A DNA stretch of 64,000 nucleotides from Methanolobus sp. UBA32 (lineage in GTDB: Archaea > Halobacteriota > Methanosarcinia > Methanosarcinales > Methanosarcinaceae). Below are positions 28,471 to 37,125 of this stretch, in pieces. Where the stretch lies: assembly GCA_002507205.1 (NCBI GenBank), contig DAZF01000027.1, forward strand, positions 1 to 64,000, given 5' to 3'. Position 1 is the first letter of the stretch, and each line of letters starts with the position of its first letter. A program made the translations under genes and the position numbers. The notes below the pieces were generated by a model. It was not told the DNA's origin and ran no database searches. It saw only the letters and a program-made list of their open reading frames with translations.

Positions 28471-29295
28471 ATGAAACATAGAATAATGAGGCTTTTAATA
28501 GTGCTTCTTCTGGGAGTGGCACTTGTAATGGTATCCGGATGTACTGACACCTCATCAGAGGATACATCTGATGAAGGTATAATGGAAGAGGAAACAGTTG
28601 AGACGACAGGTACAGAGGATACTGAAGAATCTGCAGATGTGGATGATGTTATGGAGGAAAATGGTGAAGCATCAGATTCTGTAATCGATCCTGCAGATTT
28701 TACTGATGGAATTCCTAATCCCTATTTCCCGTTGGCCGTTGGCACAACCTTCGTTCTGGAGGGTGAGTCTGATGGTGAGGACATCAAGGTAGAGATGTAT
28801 GTCACAGACCAGACAAAGGAGATACTTGGTGTGACAACCATCGTTGTCAGGGAAAAAGAATGGGAAGATGGTGAGCTCATTGAGGATACGCTTGACTGGT
28901 ATGCCAATGATAATGAAGGAAATGTCTGGTATTTCGGTGAGGATTCCAAGGAATATGAGGATGGTGAAATAGTAAGCACAGCCGGTTCCTGGGAAGCCGG
29001 TGTTGATGGTGCAGAACCGGGAATCCTGATGAAAGCAGATCCTCAGGTTGGTGATGTTTACCAGCAGGAATATTATGAGGGTGAGGCAGAGGATATGGCT
29101 GAAGTGCTGAGCCTTGATGCATCAGTTACAGTTGAATATGGTTCATTTGATAACTGTCTGCAAACAAAGGAATGGACACCACTTGAACCTGGAATCGAGG
29201 AACATAAGTTTTATGCAAGCGGTGTTGGCCTGCTTCTGGAAGTGGCTGTGACCGAAGGCGATGAAAGACTGGAACTTGTGGAGATACATTACTGA
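28471..29295 (+). CDS. Secreted acidic lipoprotein
   Basis: A 274-residue exported protein: signal peptide LLIVLLLGVALVMVSGC with an SGC lipobox, then a ~60-residue acidic Asp/Glu/Thr-rich stalk, then a folded domain. The domain has repeated beta segments such as NPYFPLAVGTTFVLEGE, TIVVREKEWEDGELIEDTLDWYA and GVGLLLEVAV. The NPYFPL...Y..D...NVWYFGED pattern resembles a family of bacterial and archaeal extracellular proteins of unknown function. A strong GGGAGG site precedes the ATG. It is monocistronic. Confidence 0.75.
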   Translation: MKHRIMRLLIVLLLGVALVMVSGCTDTSSEDTSDEGIMEEETVETTGTEDTEESADVDDVMEENGEASDSVIDPADFTDGIPNPYFPLAVGTTFVLEGESDGEDIKVEMYVTDQTKEILGVTTIVVREKEWEDGELIEDTLDWYANDNEGNVWYFGEDSKEYEDGEIVSTAGSWEAGVDGAEPGILMKADPQVGDVYQQEYYEGEAEDMAEVLSLDASVTVEYGSFDNCLQTKEWTPLEPGIEEHKFYASGVGLLLEVAVTEGDERLELVEIHY

Positions 29296-29403
29296 ATAAA
29301 AGGAAGACCATTGTCTTTCTTTTCTATTTTGCACAGGGGTGATCTTCTCACGTGGAAACGGAAACTAAAAAAAGCAAATAATAGAGAAACTGCACTTGCA
29401 TAT

Positions 29404-29928
29404 TCAGAGATATTTTCTCATCACAATTGCATCGGAATTTTCATCGTCCTCAAAAAAACCGTTAATTCTCTGAATCTCCAGGAATCCATTGTTTTCGTAT
29501 ATTTTCCTTGCAGCATTCCAGTTCTCAGAAACGATGAGAATTATGCTGGCTATTCTATAACTGCTGCCAATTCGTTCTACCAATTCCGAAAACAGCATTT
29601 TTCCATAGCCTTTACCACGATATTTTTTAATTACTCCTATGGATGAGATGTAGAGTTCTGAGCCATCAGTTCTGTGGATGTCTGCTATGTTGTGGTTCAG
29701 GCGAAACCTGTCCGTATCGATATTTTCAGAGTATTCCCACATTTCCGAGGAAATATAACCAGCAATTTCTCCGTCAATCTCCATCAACAGAAATCCTTCC
29801 GGAAATACCTTAATTCTATCAAAGAACACACTCCTGCTTTCTGCTATGTCCTTATGGAATGAATCGTGCTCTACAAGCAGTATTCCTTCGATATTGCTCT
29901 CTTCAGCATTCCTGATGGATATTTTCAA
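29404..29928 (-). CDS. GNAT-family N-acetyltransferase
   Basis: A 174-residue GNAT enzyme with the acetyl-CoA signature YISSIGVIKKYRGKGYGKMLFSELV (Q/RxxGxG/A region as RGKGYGK) and the C-terminal NWNAARKIYENNGFLEIQRINGFF. Layout is that of RimI-like peptide N-terminal acetyltransferases; the substrate is not known. It begins at TTG with GGTGATC 4 bases upstream. It lies between a convergent lipoprotein gene and the agmatinase gene, apparently as its own unit. Confidence 0.85.
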   Translation of the reverse strand: MKISIRNAEESNIEGILLVEHDSFHKDIAESRSVFFDRIKVFPEGFLLMEIDGEIAGYISSEMWEYSENIDTDRFRLNHNIADIHRTDGSELYISSIGVIKKYRGKGYGKMLFSELVERIGSSYRIASIILIVSENWNAARKIYENNGFLEIQRINGFFEDDENSDAIVMRKYL

Positions 29929-30013
29929 AGGATCACCGGTATATGTTAAAAAAAGGAATGAATGAATGAATGCAAACTTCAGAATGTTTTCGGCGGAAAT
30001 TCAAAGGTATTAC

Positions 30014-30883
30014 CTATCTTTCACTTGCAGCGTGTGCTGCAATGAATTCCCTGAGCAGTTTTGTTCCAAGTAGTGCGCTTATTCCGTTATCGTATTCAGG
30101 AGCGATTTCAACAACATCAAAACCAACGGACACAGGTGCAAATGCACGAATAACCTCACGTACATCAATATCAGTGAGTCCGAATGGTTCGGGAGTTCCA
30201 AGGCCTGGTGCGTACGCAGGATCGATGGCATCCATATCCAGGGAAAGATAGATCTTCTTACATCCGAGGTATTCCTTTACCTCTGAAATGACCTGTTTGA
30301 TACCCATTTCCCGGACATCGTCTGAAGTATAGTAGTTGATACCATTCTCCTTTGCAAAGACCCATTCTTCCTTTGGGCCGCTGCGGACTCCTATGGTCAC
30401 ATAGGTGTCAGTGATATCGTCCAGTATGTGTCTGGAAACGCATGCATGGTTGTTCCTGATGCCTCCGTATTCTTCCCGAAGGTCAAAATGGGCATCCATC
30501 ACGACAAAACCGATATCTTCTCCTGCTTCTTCCGCACATGCTTTTACACATGGGTACGTGAGTGAGTGTTCACCGCCAAGCATGATAGGTATTTTTTGGT
30601 CCTTTGCAATTGGCTTAACGGCAAGGTAAAGCTCTTCGAGTGTCTCGTCCACGGATGAGTAAGGCTCAAGGTTCCCTGCATCATGGATGAACAGGTCCTC
30701 GAAATCAATATCAAAATGATCGTTATATGTTTCAAAGTTCGCTGAAGCCTTCCTCATGGCATCAGGGGCCCAGCGGCTTCCCGGTCTGTATGAAGAAGTA
30801 GCGTCAAAAGGAATACCAAATATCACATACCTTGCAGAATCATAATCTGACAGGGCATCCATCATATCGGGTTTGTAGAACAT
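30014..30883 (-). CDS. speB: Agmatinase / ureohydrolase
   Basis: A Mn-dependent ureohydrolase that converts agmatine to putrescine and urea, or acts on an agmatine conjugate. The metal ligands are all visible: GGEHSLTYP, DAHFDLREEY and SLDMDAIDPAYAPG, with the family E in VVEIAPEYD. The length of 289 is typical. It is 43 bp downstream of aIF5A on the same strand. In haloarchaea an agmatinase-type enzyme has been implicated in making deoxyhypusine from an aminobutyl/agmatine intermediate on IF5A, which makes this linkage meaningful. Confidence 0.93.
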   Translation of the reverse strand: MFYKPDMMDALSDYDSARYVIFGIPFDATSSYRPGSRWAPDAMRKASANFETYNDHFDIDFEDLFIHDAGNLEPYSSVDETLEELYLAVKPIAKDQKIPIMLGGEHSLTYPCVKACAEEAGEDIGFVVMDAHFDLREEYGGIRNNHACVSRHILDDITDTYVTIGVRSGPKEEWVFAKENGINYYTSDDVREMGIKQVISEVKEYLGCKKIYLSLDMDAIDPAYAPGLGTPEPFGLTDIDVREVIRAFAPVSVGFDVVEIAPEYDNGISALLGTKLLREFIAAHAASER

Positions 30884-30926
30884 GACTGTAAGTAATAAGA
30901 ATAAGAAAAAAGGATCGGAGATATGA

Positions 30927-31310
30927 TTATCTCAGATCGAATTTCAATTTGCCCATTGCGGTAAGGAATGAAACCTCTTCTCCTTCATTTATCCTTTCCT
31001 TGTACTCATCAGGGATCTTCATTTCGAATGTTGAGAAGTCTCCCATGTCCATAAGTTGGGCAACCTCGCCTGAAATGGAAAGTACCTGTGCATTCTTCCT
31101 TTCGACAACTGGGACGTAAATCTTATCGGATACAGGACCTATAATTGATCTCTTCTGTCCGTCAAAAAGTCCAATAACATCGATTCTTGCTTTTGCTGAA
31201 CCGTGCTTTCCTGGTTTTGACTTGGATATACTTTTGATTGTACAGGGTTCATCATCTACAATGACGTACTTACCCTCTTTAAGTTCTTTAATTTCGACTT
31301 GTATTTTCAC
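30927..31310 (-). CDS. eif5A: Translation initiation factor aIF5A
   Basis: It promotes peptide-bond formation and termination at stalled ribosomes once its lysine is converted to (deoxy)hypusine. The modification loop SKPGKHGSAKARID is present, giving Lys35 as the hypusine site. The C-terminal OB fold includes QVLSISGEVAQLMDMGDFSTFEM. The length of 127 is normal. The start is GTG with a strong GGAGG upstream. It is followed by agmatinase. An AT-rich stretch before the gene should hold its promoter. Confidence 0.97.
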   Translation of the reverse strand: MKIQVEIKELKEGKYVIVDDEPCTIKSISKSKPGKHGSAKARIDVIGLFDGQKRSIIGPVSDKIYVPVVERKNAQVLSISGEVAQLMDMGDFSTFEMKIPDEYKERINEGEEVSFLTAMGKLKFDLR

Positions 31311-31467
31311 TTAAAATCCTCCATAATCGTAAACAATTATTTATGAGCTTAAAAGGTATATGGGTATAATTCTTAATGCTATATATGAACTTAACCTTTG
31401 ATTCTGCATAAATTGGGGTTAATTATAGCAAATAACTAGAATATAAATGTATTTTATTATTTTTCTT

Positions 31468-33180
31468 TTACCATCTGTCCATGGCAATGTTCAATTCTCT
31501 CAGTTTTGCCTCGTCGGGTATGCCAGCATCGTCCCAACTTCTGAAATGATAGTAATCTGAGATGGCTTTTTCAAACTCTTCCCGGTCTATCCCGTCCACA
31601 CCAAAGAACCTCTCTGGGAGCGTATCGTCTTTTCCGGTGAACCCTGCTTTTATGTTGAAAAGTTTTTCAAGATTGTATATCCTCTCTCCTGAAAGTAAGA
31701 TGTTCTCTGAAGAGTACTCTTCTCCGGTCACATGACTGAGCAGTGCAGCAAGTTCAACTTCCCCGACTGCAAGTATGGAGAAAGGACACATCACCAGTGA
31801 ATCTATTACTGCAGAGAGGTTCTGGAAATGCCGCACAAGGGCTGCTTTCCCGTTAAACGAACTCCTGTCAAGCAGTACGGGCTTTCCCATAATCTCAGGG
31901 GCTGCCATAAATGCACTGAGGTGTGATCCTCCTGTGTTGGATGTTGCATAGGCTATGGCCATGCCAGGCATTTCCCTGGGGTCATATCCCGGAAGTTCCA
32001 GTCCTTTGACTGCTGTACTGTGTTCTTCTTTATCCACGGAACAGAGGTAGGCGTGTGAGCCTTTACATGTGTCATGCCGTCCGTTTCCAATTTCCAGGAT
32101 GATTCCTTTTACTTCGTCCATTTTCATCCATGGATTAATTTCCATATACGCCGCAATGGATGCGCCACAGGACAGGGGATCAAGCCCGTAGTCAAAACAG
32201 AGACTATCCATTTCCCGGATAAGTTCCAGATCATCGTTTCCGATGTTCGGCCCGAAAGCCCATATCGAATCATAATCAGGGATAGTTCTGCCATCCTCTT
32301 CAGCTCTCCTGCATCCGATGGGGCATGCATAACAGGGTGCCTGGTTTATTTTGTATTTCCTGTTTATGACCTCGCCTGAGAGTTTCTCTGCCCCCGGGAA
32401 TTTCCTTTCATTGAAATTATGTGCTGGAAGGGTTCCCATGTAGTCAAGAAGGTCAGTAAATACAGAACTGCCGTATTTTTCAAGTCCTTTGGAAGCCGGT
32501 GGGTTTGCCACAAGCAGTTTCTTTGTCTTTTCAACAGCTTCTCCAAAGGCATCAGGGTCTGCTACCTGAACAATATTGGTTCCTTTTACAACGATTGCCT
32601 TGAGGTTCTTTGAACCTGCCACCGCACCATGCCCGCCACGTCCGCTGGAATATATGCGGTCATTGACAACGTTTGCCATGCTGACAAGCTTTTCTCCTGC
32701 TCTGCCTATACAGGCAACCTTTCCCTTTGTTTCAAGTAATGCAGTGGTTTCTGCGGTATTCTTTCCCCACAGATGTTCGGCAGGCAGTATCTCCACTTGC
32801 TCATCGAAGATGTTGAGGTAAACAGGTCTCTCCGCCTTCCCCTTGATAACAAGGGCATCAATGCCTGCAAATTTCAGTTCAGCCCCGAAGTAGCCTCCTG
32901 CATTGGAGCTGAATATAGTGGACGTAAGGGGGGATTTACATGTAACGGTAAAATGTCCTGACATTGGAGCAGATGTGCCTGTAAGTGGTCCTGTGGTGAA
33001 TATTAAGGGATTATCGGGACTTAAAGGGTCTACAGCCGGGTCTGCAAAATCTTCCATCAGCCTGCATCCCAGTCCGCGACCACCTATGAACTGTTCTGCA
33101 TATGCCTTCTTAGTCTTTGATTCTGTGACCGAGTTGTTCCCAAGGTCTACGATTACCGTCCTTCCTGTCCATCCAAACAT
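31468..33180 (-). CDS. aor: Aldehyde ferredoxin oxidoreductase (tungsten-pterin enzyme)
   Basis: It oxidises aldehydes to carboxylic acids with ferredoxin as acceptor, using a W-bis-pterin and one [4Fe-4S] cluster. The cluster ligands read PCYACPIGC (C-x2-C-x3-C) and a distant Cys in SLVMCPF. GGRGLGCRLM, STIFSSNAGGYFGAELKFAG and SSGRGGHGAVAGSKNLKAIV are family blocks. At 570 residues it is slightly shorter than Pyrococcus AOR (605). I prefer the ATG three codons inside the open frame, since AGGTG lies 7 bases ahead. Pterin genes moaC and moeA occur elsewhere in the window. Confidence 0.92.
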   Translation of the reverse strand: MFGWTGRTVIVDLGNNSVTESKTKKAYAEQFIGGRGLGCRLMEDFADPAVDPLSPDNPLIFTTGPLTGTSAPMSGHFTVTCKSPLTSTIFSSNAGGYFGAELKFAGIDALVIKGKAERPVYLNIFDEQVEILPAEHLWGKNTAETTALLETKGKVACIGRAGEKLVSMANVVNDRIYSSGRGGHGAVAGSKNLKAIVVKGTNIVQVADPDAFGEAVEKTKKLLVANPPASKGLEKYGSSVFTDLLDYMGTLPAHNFNERKFPGAEKLSGEVINRKYKINQAPCYACPIGCRRAEEDGRTIPDYDSIWAFGPNIGNDDLELIREMDSLCFDYGLDPLSCGASIAAYMEINPWMKMDEVKGIILEIGNGRHDTCKGSHAYLCSVDKEEHSTAVKGLELPGYDPREMPGMAIAYATSNTGGSHLSAFMAAPEIMGKPVLLDRSSFNGKAALVRHFQNLSAVIDSLVMCPFSILAVGEVELAALLSHVTGEEYSSENILLSGERIYNLEKLFNIKAGFTGKDDTLPERFFGVDGIDREEFEKAISDYYHFRSWDDAGIPDEAKLRELNIAMDRW

Positions 33181-33217
33181 TTTCTTCACCTGAAGCTATT
33201 TTATCCTATGAAACTAA

Positions 33218-33592
33218 CTATCTTTCTCTTTCATTTTTATAGTTAGCTTCCATCTCCAGCATCTTCCTCTTAAGTTCAACCTTCTCGCCACAGGTCTCGC
33301 CGCAAAAACCACCTATTCCTGAAGACGAGACTACACGGTGACAGGGTATGATTATGGGATATGGGTTTTTGGCAACAGCGCCACCAACAGCCCTTGCAGC
33401 ACCTTCGCTTCCGATGCGGCAGGCAAGTTCCCGATAACTTATCGTTTCACCGTAGGGTATCCTCCTCACTTCCTCCAGTACCTTGCGCTGGAATTCCGTA
33501 AGTTCGGAGAGGTCAACCTCATAATCTGAAAAATCTATTTCTTCACCTGCAAAGTATCTCAAAATGGCCTGGAAGATGGTTCTATCTGTCAT
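33218..33592 (-). CDS. ogt: Methylated-DNA-[protein]-cysteine S-methyltransferase
   Basis: A suicide repair protein that removes alkyl groups from O6-guanine in DNA. The acceptor motif IIPCHRVV is intact, followed by GGFCGE. The upstream helix-turn-helix reads [33 protein letters not shown]. At 124 residues it is a compact form with a reduced N-terminal domain. Its ATG lies inside the 3' end of the matrixin gene (11-bp overlap), giving coupled translation. A longer open frame exists upstream but belongs to the other gene's sequence. Confidence 0.92.
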   Translation of the reverse strand: MTDRTIFQAILRYFAGEEIDFSDYEVDLSELTEFQRKVLEEVRRIPYGETISYRELACRIGSEGAARAVGGAVAKNPYPIIIPCHRVVSSSGIGGFCGETCGEKVELKRKMLEMEANYKNERER

Positions 33593-34298
33593 TTTTCTTC
33601 TCGCTGAAGATCTCATCTTCAAGCTCTTTTCTCTTTTTCTTGTAGTGAAGCCAGCCAGTACCGTGGTATGAAACCACAACGATTGCGGCAATTATTAGAA
33701 GCAGAAGCAGAGGCCATGTGGAATGCAGCAGCAGAGGGTTGACATCCTCTCCGGGATCATACGTTGGGAACATAATATCATTTTTGTCACTGCTGTGCCC
33801 GAGTCCAAGTGCGTGACCTAGTTCATGTGTTGCTATATCCTGCATGGAACCATCTCCGTATTGGACCCATGAATAGCCCTGATAATTTCCGGTCTCCAGT
33901 ACCACATCAGCACGCTCAAAACGACCGTTCACCACGTATGGTCTTGTAAATCCGGCAACACCATTCTCAATACCGGCATCCTCCTCGAGGTTCTCTACCC
34001 ACATTATCAGGATGTCGGCATTATCAACATCGACTATCTCAAAAACCGGTTGATATTCCAGTTTTCCGTTTCCACCGTTTTCCCAGTATTCCATTGCATT
34101 CTCCACATCTGTCCTGTAGCTTGGACTGTAGTGTTCGGGAACATCATTGTCGTCTATGTAAACAGTGATTGGGCTGTGGTCCCAGGGCTGTGGGTTCAGG
34201 ATCGATATGTCTGTGTCCGAACTGTTCATGTTCTCTGAGACAAAAGCCAGTGCAATCAGTATTATCAGTACAATTATCATCCGGTTTATTCTGGTCAT
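33582..34298 (-). CDS. Membrane-anchored matrixin-type zinc metalloprotease
   Basis: A 238-residue metzincin. The zinc-binding helix is [11 protein letters not shown] (His158, 162 and 168, catalytic Glu159) and the Met-turn is in NDIMFP (Met176). Upstream NADILIMW and [19 protein letters not shown] form the usual matrixin beta-sheet. An N-terminal hydrophobic segment ([14 protein letters not shown]) should export or anchor it. A second helix near residues 195-215 precedes a basic cytoplasmic tail, so the protease domain faces outside. No propeptide cysteine switch is seen. It overlaps ogt, an unlikely functional partner. Confidence 0.87.
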   Translation of the reverse strand: MTRINRMIIVLIILIALAFVSENMNSSDTDISILNPQPWDHSPITVYIDDNDVPEHYSPSYRTDVENAMEYWENGGNGKLEYQPVFEIVDVDNADILIMWVENLEEDAGIENGVAGFTRPYVVNGRFERADVVLETGNYQGYSWVQYGDGSMQDIATHELGHALGLGHSSDKNDIMFPTYDPGEDVNPLLLHSTWPLLLLLIIAAIVVVSYHGTGWLHYKKKRKELEDEIFSEKKNDR

Positions 34299-34411
34299 GG
34301 GCGCTTAGCCTGAAAATTGGAGTTGCTAGCATATTAGTCATTTGGCACCACAACTCTCCTTATCTGAGCATCTATGAGCAGACGTATATTTGATAAACAC
34401 AATCAGGATTT

Positions 34412-35230
34412 ATGGAAAAACGTGTTGCTGTTGTCTTTGACAGTGCCGGGACACTGTTGCATATGTATCGTGTTGCAAAGGAAATGAGTACCGGTTCTAT
34501 TCTTGAGGATATACAGTCTACGCTTCTTGTGGCAGAGAAGACCAACAGGGCTCTTGTCATTCTGCGCACTCGGTTTGAAGATCTCTGGCAATGTGACCCT
34601 GAAATGGAATTATACGATTTCATTGACACATACAATATAGATTTAGGTATCAGTTGCTCGAGCAGCCCATTCAGGCTGGATGATGTATATGGTATTATAA
34701 GGCAGAACCGGACAAAGGTAAGCGATATCAATGAGGTTCTATCTATTGTAAAAGGACGTTGTCCACACGTTTTTTACCTTGCTGCAGGGCTGGTTGTGGA
34801 TTCGCAGGAAAACATTGTGCCTTATGTTCTGAGCACAGGTGGTCAAATGTACTCTAAAACATCTGTTGCGATAAAACATTTAAGAGAGCTTGGGGTTGAT
34901 ATCTACATTGCATCAGGCGATGATGAGCAGAATCTCAAAAGACTTGCCTCCTCTCTGGATATTCCTATGAAAGATGTTTTTGCAGTTGCCACAACGTACG
35001 ATAAAGAGAACATAGTCAGGAATCTTAAGGAAACCTATGATCTTGTAATCATGGTGGGGGATGGAATGAATGATATTCTAGCTTTAAGAGCAGCTGATGT
35101 GGGTATTCTCACATCTCAACAGGGGGATGAAAGGCCGCAGGTTCTCATGGATGCAGCAGATGTTATCATAGGCAATATCATGGATGTAGTAGACATTGTA
35201 AATAATCTATGCAAATGCATCACATTATAA
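34412..35230 (+). CDS. HAD-superfamily protein with P-type-ATPase-like motifs and altered motif I
   Basis: A 272-residue HAD protein upstream of the MCR-activation operon. Motif I reads FDSAGTLL: the nucleophile Asp10 is kept but the general acid/base Asp two residues on is Ala12. Motif II is IASGDDEQN and motif IV is VGDGMNDILAL, both closest to soluble P-type ATPase domains. Loss of the second Asp predicts poor phosphatase turnover or a binding or phosphoprotein role. About 100 residues between motifs I and II form a cap. The function is unknown; adjacency to atwA hints at a methanogenesis link. It ends 249 bp before atwA, so it may have its own transcript. Confidence 0.8.
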   Translation: MEKRVAVVFDSAGTLLHMYRVAKEMSTGSILEDIQSTLLVAEKTNRALVILRTRFEDLWQCDPEMELYDFIDTYNIDLGISCSSSPFRLDDVYGIIRQNRTKVSDINEVLSIVKGRCPHVFYLAAGLVVDSQENIVPYVLSTGGQMYSKTSVAIKHLRELGVDIYIASGDDEQNLKRLASSLDIPMKDVFAVATTYDKENIVRNLKETYDLVIMVGDGMNDILALRAADVGILTSQQGDERPQVLMDAADVIIGNIMDVVDIVNNLCKCITL

Positions 35231-35417
35231 AATCAATATCTTCTGCAGGTTTTTCGAAGTTAACAGTGCGAAGTAGATGCGTTACGTTTATGTATTGAGT
35301 TTAATAATCCATCAGTTATTCTTAAAAAAAATCACTAAAAGTTTGTATCAGGTCTGCATGGGTTCCAACGGAACTAGTTTTGTATGTAATCTACAAAACC
35401 GTTAAGTAATTTGAATA

Positions 35418-35429
35418 GATATGCATATC
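35418..35429. promoter_or_regulatory. 12-bp perfect palindrome upstream of atwA
   Basis: GATATGCATATC is a perfect palindrome about 50 bp before the atwA ATG, in an AT-rich stretch likely to be the operon promoter. The 11-base core ATATGCATATC also occurs at 20067-20077 upstream of the DUF6064 gene. It could be a TATA/BRE element or an operator. Confidence 0.3.
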
Positions 35430-35479
35430 AATAATTAGTGTGACATGAATCCTATGCACCCCTGGACGGAGGTAATCAA

Positions 35480-37093
35480 ATGGCATTGTTCATTGAAGTC
35501 AAAAACCTGACACTTGAATTTGATGGTGTCAAAGTTCTCAAAGATATAAACCTGACCATCAACGAAGGAGAAGTTCTCGGTATCCTTGGACGAAGCGGTT
35601 CAGGCAAAACAGTATTGATGCACGTCCTGCGTGGTGTTGAAGAGTATGAAGGTATCAGCGGAGAGGTAATCTACCACCTCGCAAGATGCGATAAATGTGG
35701 ACATATAGAACCGCCGGGAAAGGCTGGAAATGAATGTCCGGATTGTGGCAAAGACACCCTCAAGCCGTTTGAAGCAGATTTCATAAAAATGTCACTTCAT
35801 GATCCTGCAAGACGTGAGATCACCAAGAGGATCGCTATCATGCTACAGCGCACTTTTGCTCTCTATGGTGATGACAGGGTCATTACAAATGTAGTAAATT
35901 CTCTTACGGAAATAGGTGTCAATAGTGAGACAGCCCTGTCCCGTGCTGTGGAACTCCTGGAACAGGTACAGCTTTCACACCGTATGATGCACGTTGCCCG
36001 CGATCTGAGTGGTGGCGAGAAACAGAGGGTAGTACTTGCCCGTCAACTTGTAAGGGATCCAATGTTTCTTATTGCCGATGAGCCAACCGGCACGCTTGAT
36101 CCCAAAACCGCAGATGTCGTTCATGATGTTATTGCAAAGGCTGTCAAGGACTACAACATGACCATGGTCATTACTTCACACTGGTCTGAGGTCGTGGAAG
36201 ATCTGGCTGACAAAGCCATCATTCTTGAGGATGGGGCAATTGTAAAGGAAGGTTCTGCGTCAGAGGTTGCAAAAGAGTTCATGCAGCTTATCTGTTCTGT
36301 GGAAAAGAAATGTGATGTCGTTGTTGGTGACCCTCTTATCAGGGTAGATAACCTCGTCAAGAAATACATCTCTGTGTCCAGAGGTGTTGTTTATGCCGTT
36401 AATGATGTCTCTTTTGATGTGAAAGAAGCTGAGATATTCGGTCTTGCAGGTACAAGTGGTGCAGGAAAGACCACGACATCAGAAGTCCTCATGGGTATTG
36501 TACAACCTACAAGTGGAGAGATACAGGTACGTGTCGGTGATGAATGGATCGATATGAAAAAACCAGGTCCGGAATGCAGGGGACGCGCAGTCAAGTACAT
36601 GGGCATACTGCATCAGGAATATGGACTTTACACTCACAGGACGATCATTGATAATCTAACAGAATCAATAGGTATTGATCTTCCATACGAACTTGCCGTT
36701 AGAAAGGCGATCAATACTCTGGTAGCAACCGGATTCACGGATGAGAAGGCAAAATCTATATTATCAAAGATGTCAGATGAGATTAGTGAAGGTGAAAGGC
36801 ACAGGGTTGCGCTGGCTCAGATATTGATGAAGGAACCAAATATCATTATAATGGATGAACCAACCGGAACAATGGATCCGTTCACAAAGAAAGAGGTCAC
36901 AAAATCAATTCTGGAAGCTCGTGATAAGATGGGTGACACCTTTGTCATTGTCTCACATGATATGGATTTCCTGGAAGAGATATGTGATCGTGTAGCTCTT
37001 ATGAGAAACGGTAAGATAGTCAGTATAGGAGAGCCGGCTGCTGTTCTTGCAGAGCTTACTGACGAAGAACGTATGGAAGCAGCAGCACCATGA
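35480..37093 (+). CDS. atwA: Methyl-coenzyme M reductase activation component A2 (tandem ABC ATPase)
   Basis: It supplies ATP for reductive activation of methyl-coenzyme M reductase. Two ABC cassettes are fused. The first has Walker A GRSGSGKTVL, signature LSGGEKQRVVLARQL and Walker B LIADEPTGTLDP. The second has GTSGAGKTTT, an altered signature ISEGERHRVALAQIL and IIMDEPTGTMDP. A zinc-ribbon-like insert (CDKCGH...CPDCGK) sits in the first cassette between Walker A and signature. No membrane segments are present, so it is soluble. The length of 537 fits the methanogen A2 family. A strong GGAGGT precedes the ATG. It is the first gene of the marker operon. Confidence 0.95.
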   Translation: MALFIEVKNLTLEFDGVKVLKDINLTINEGEVLGILGRSGSGKTVLMHVLRGVEEYEGISGEVIYHLARCDKCGHIEPPGKAGNECPDCGKDTLKPFEADFIKMSLHDPARREITKRIAIMLQRTFALYGDDRVITNVVNSLTEIGVNSETALSRAVELLEQVQLSHRMMHVARDLSGGEKQRVVLARQLVRDPMFLIADEPTGTLDPKTADVVHDVIAKAVKDYNMTMVITSHWSEVVEDLADKAIILEDGAIVKEGSASEVAKEFMQLICSVEKKCDVVVGDPLIRVDNLVKKYISVSRGVVYAVNDVSFDVKEAEIFGLAGTSGAGKTTTSEVLMGIVQPTSGEIQVRVGDEWIDMKKPGPECRGRAVKYMGILHQEYGLYTHRTIIDNLTESIGIDLPYELAVRKAINTLVATGFTDEKAKSILSKMSDEISEGERHRVALAQILMKEPNIIIMDEPTGTMDPFTKKEVTKSILEARDKMGDTFVIVSHDMDFLEEICDRVALMRNGKIVSIGEPAAVLAELTDEERMEAAAP

Positions 37094-37109
37094 TATTTTG
37101 AAAGGTTAC

Positions 37110-37125
37110 GGAGGAGTTTGACACG
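37110..37125 (+). promoter_or_regulatory. Shine-Dalgarno GGAGGAG with ACG start codon of mmp3
   Basis: GGAGGAG (37110-37116), the 6-nt spacer TTTGAC, then ACG (37123-37125) in the mmp3 frame. The same operon uses GGAGGAG or GAGGAGG sites 7-8 bases before ATG for mmp17 and mmp15, so the site is real and ACG is the best-placed in-frame codon. Confidence 0.6.
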
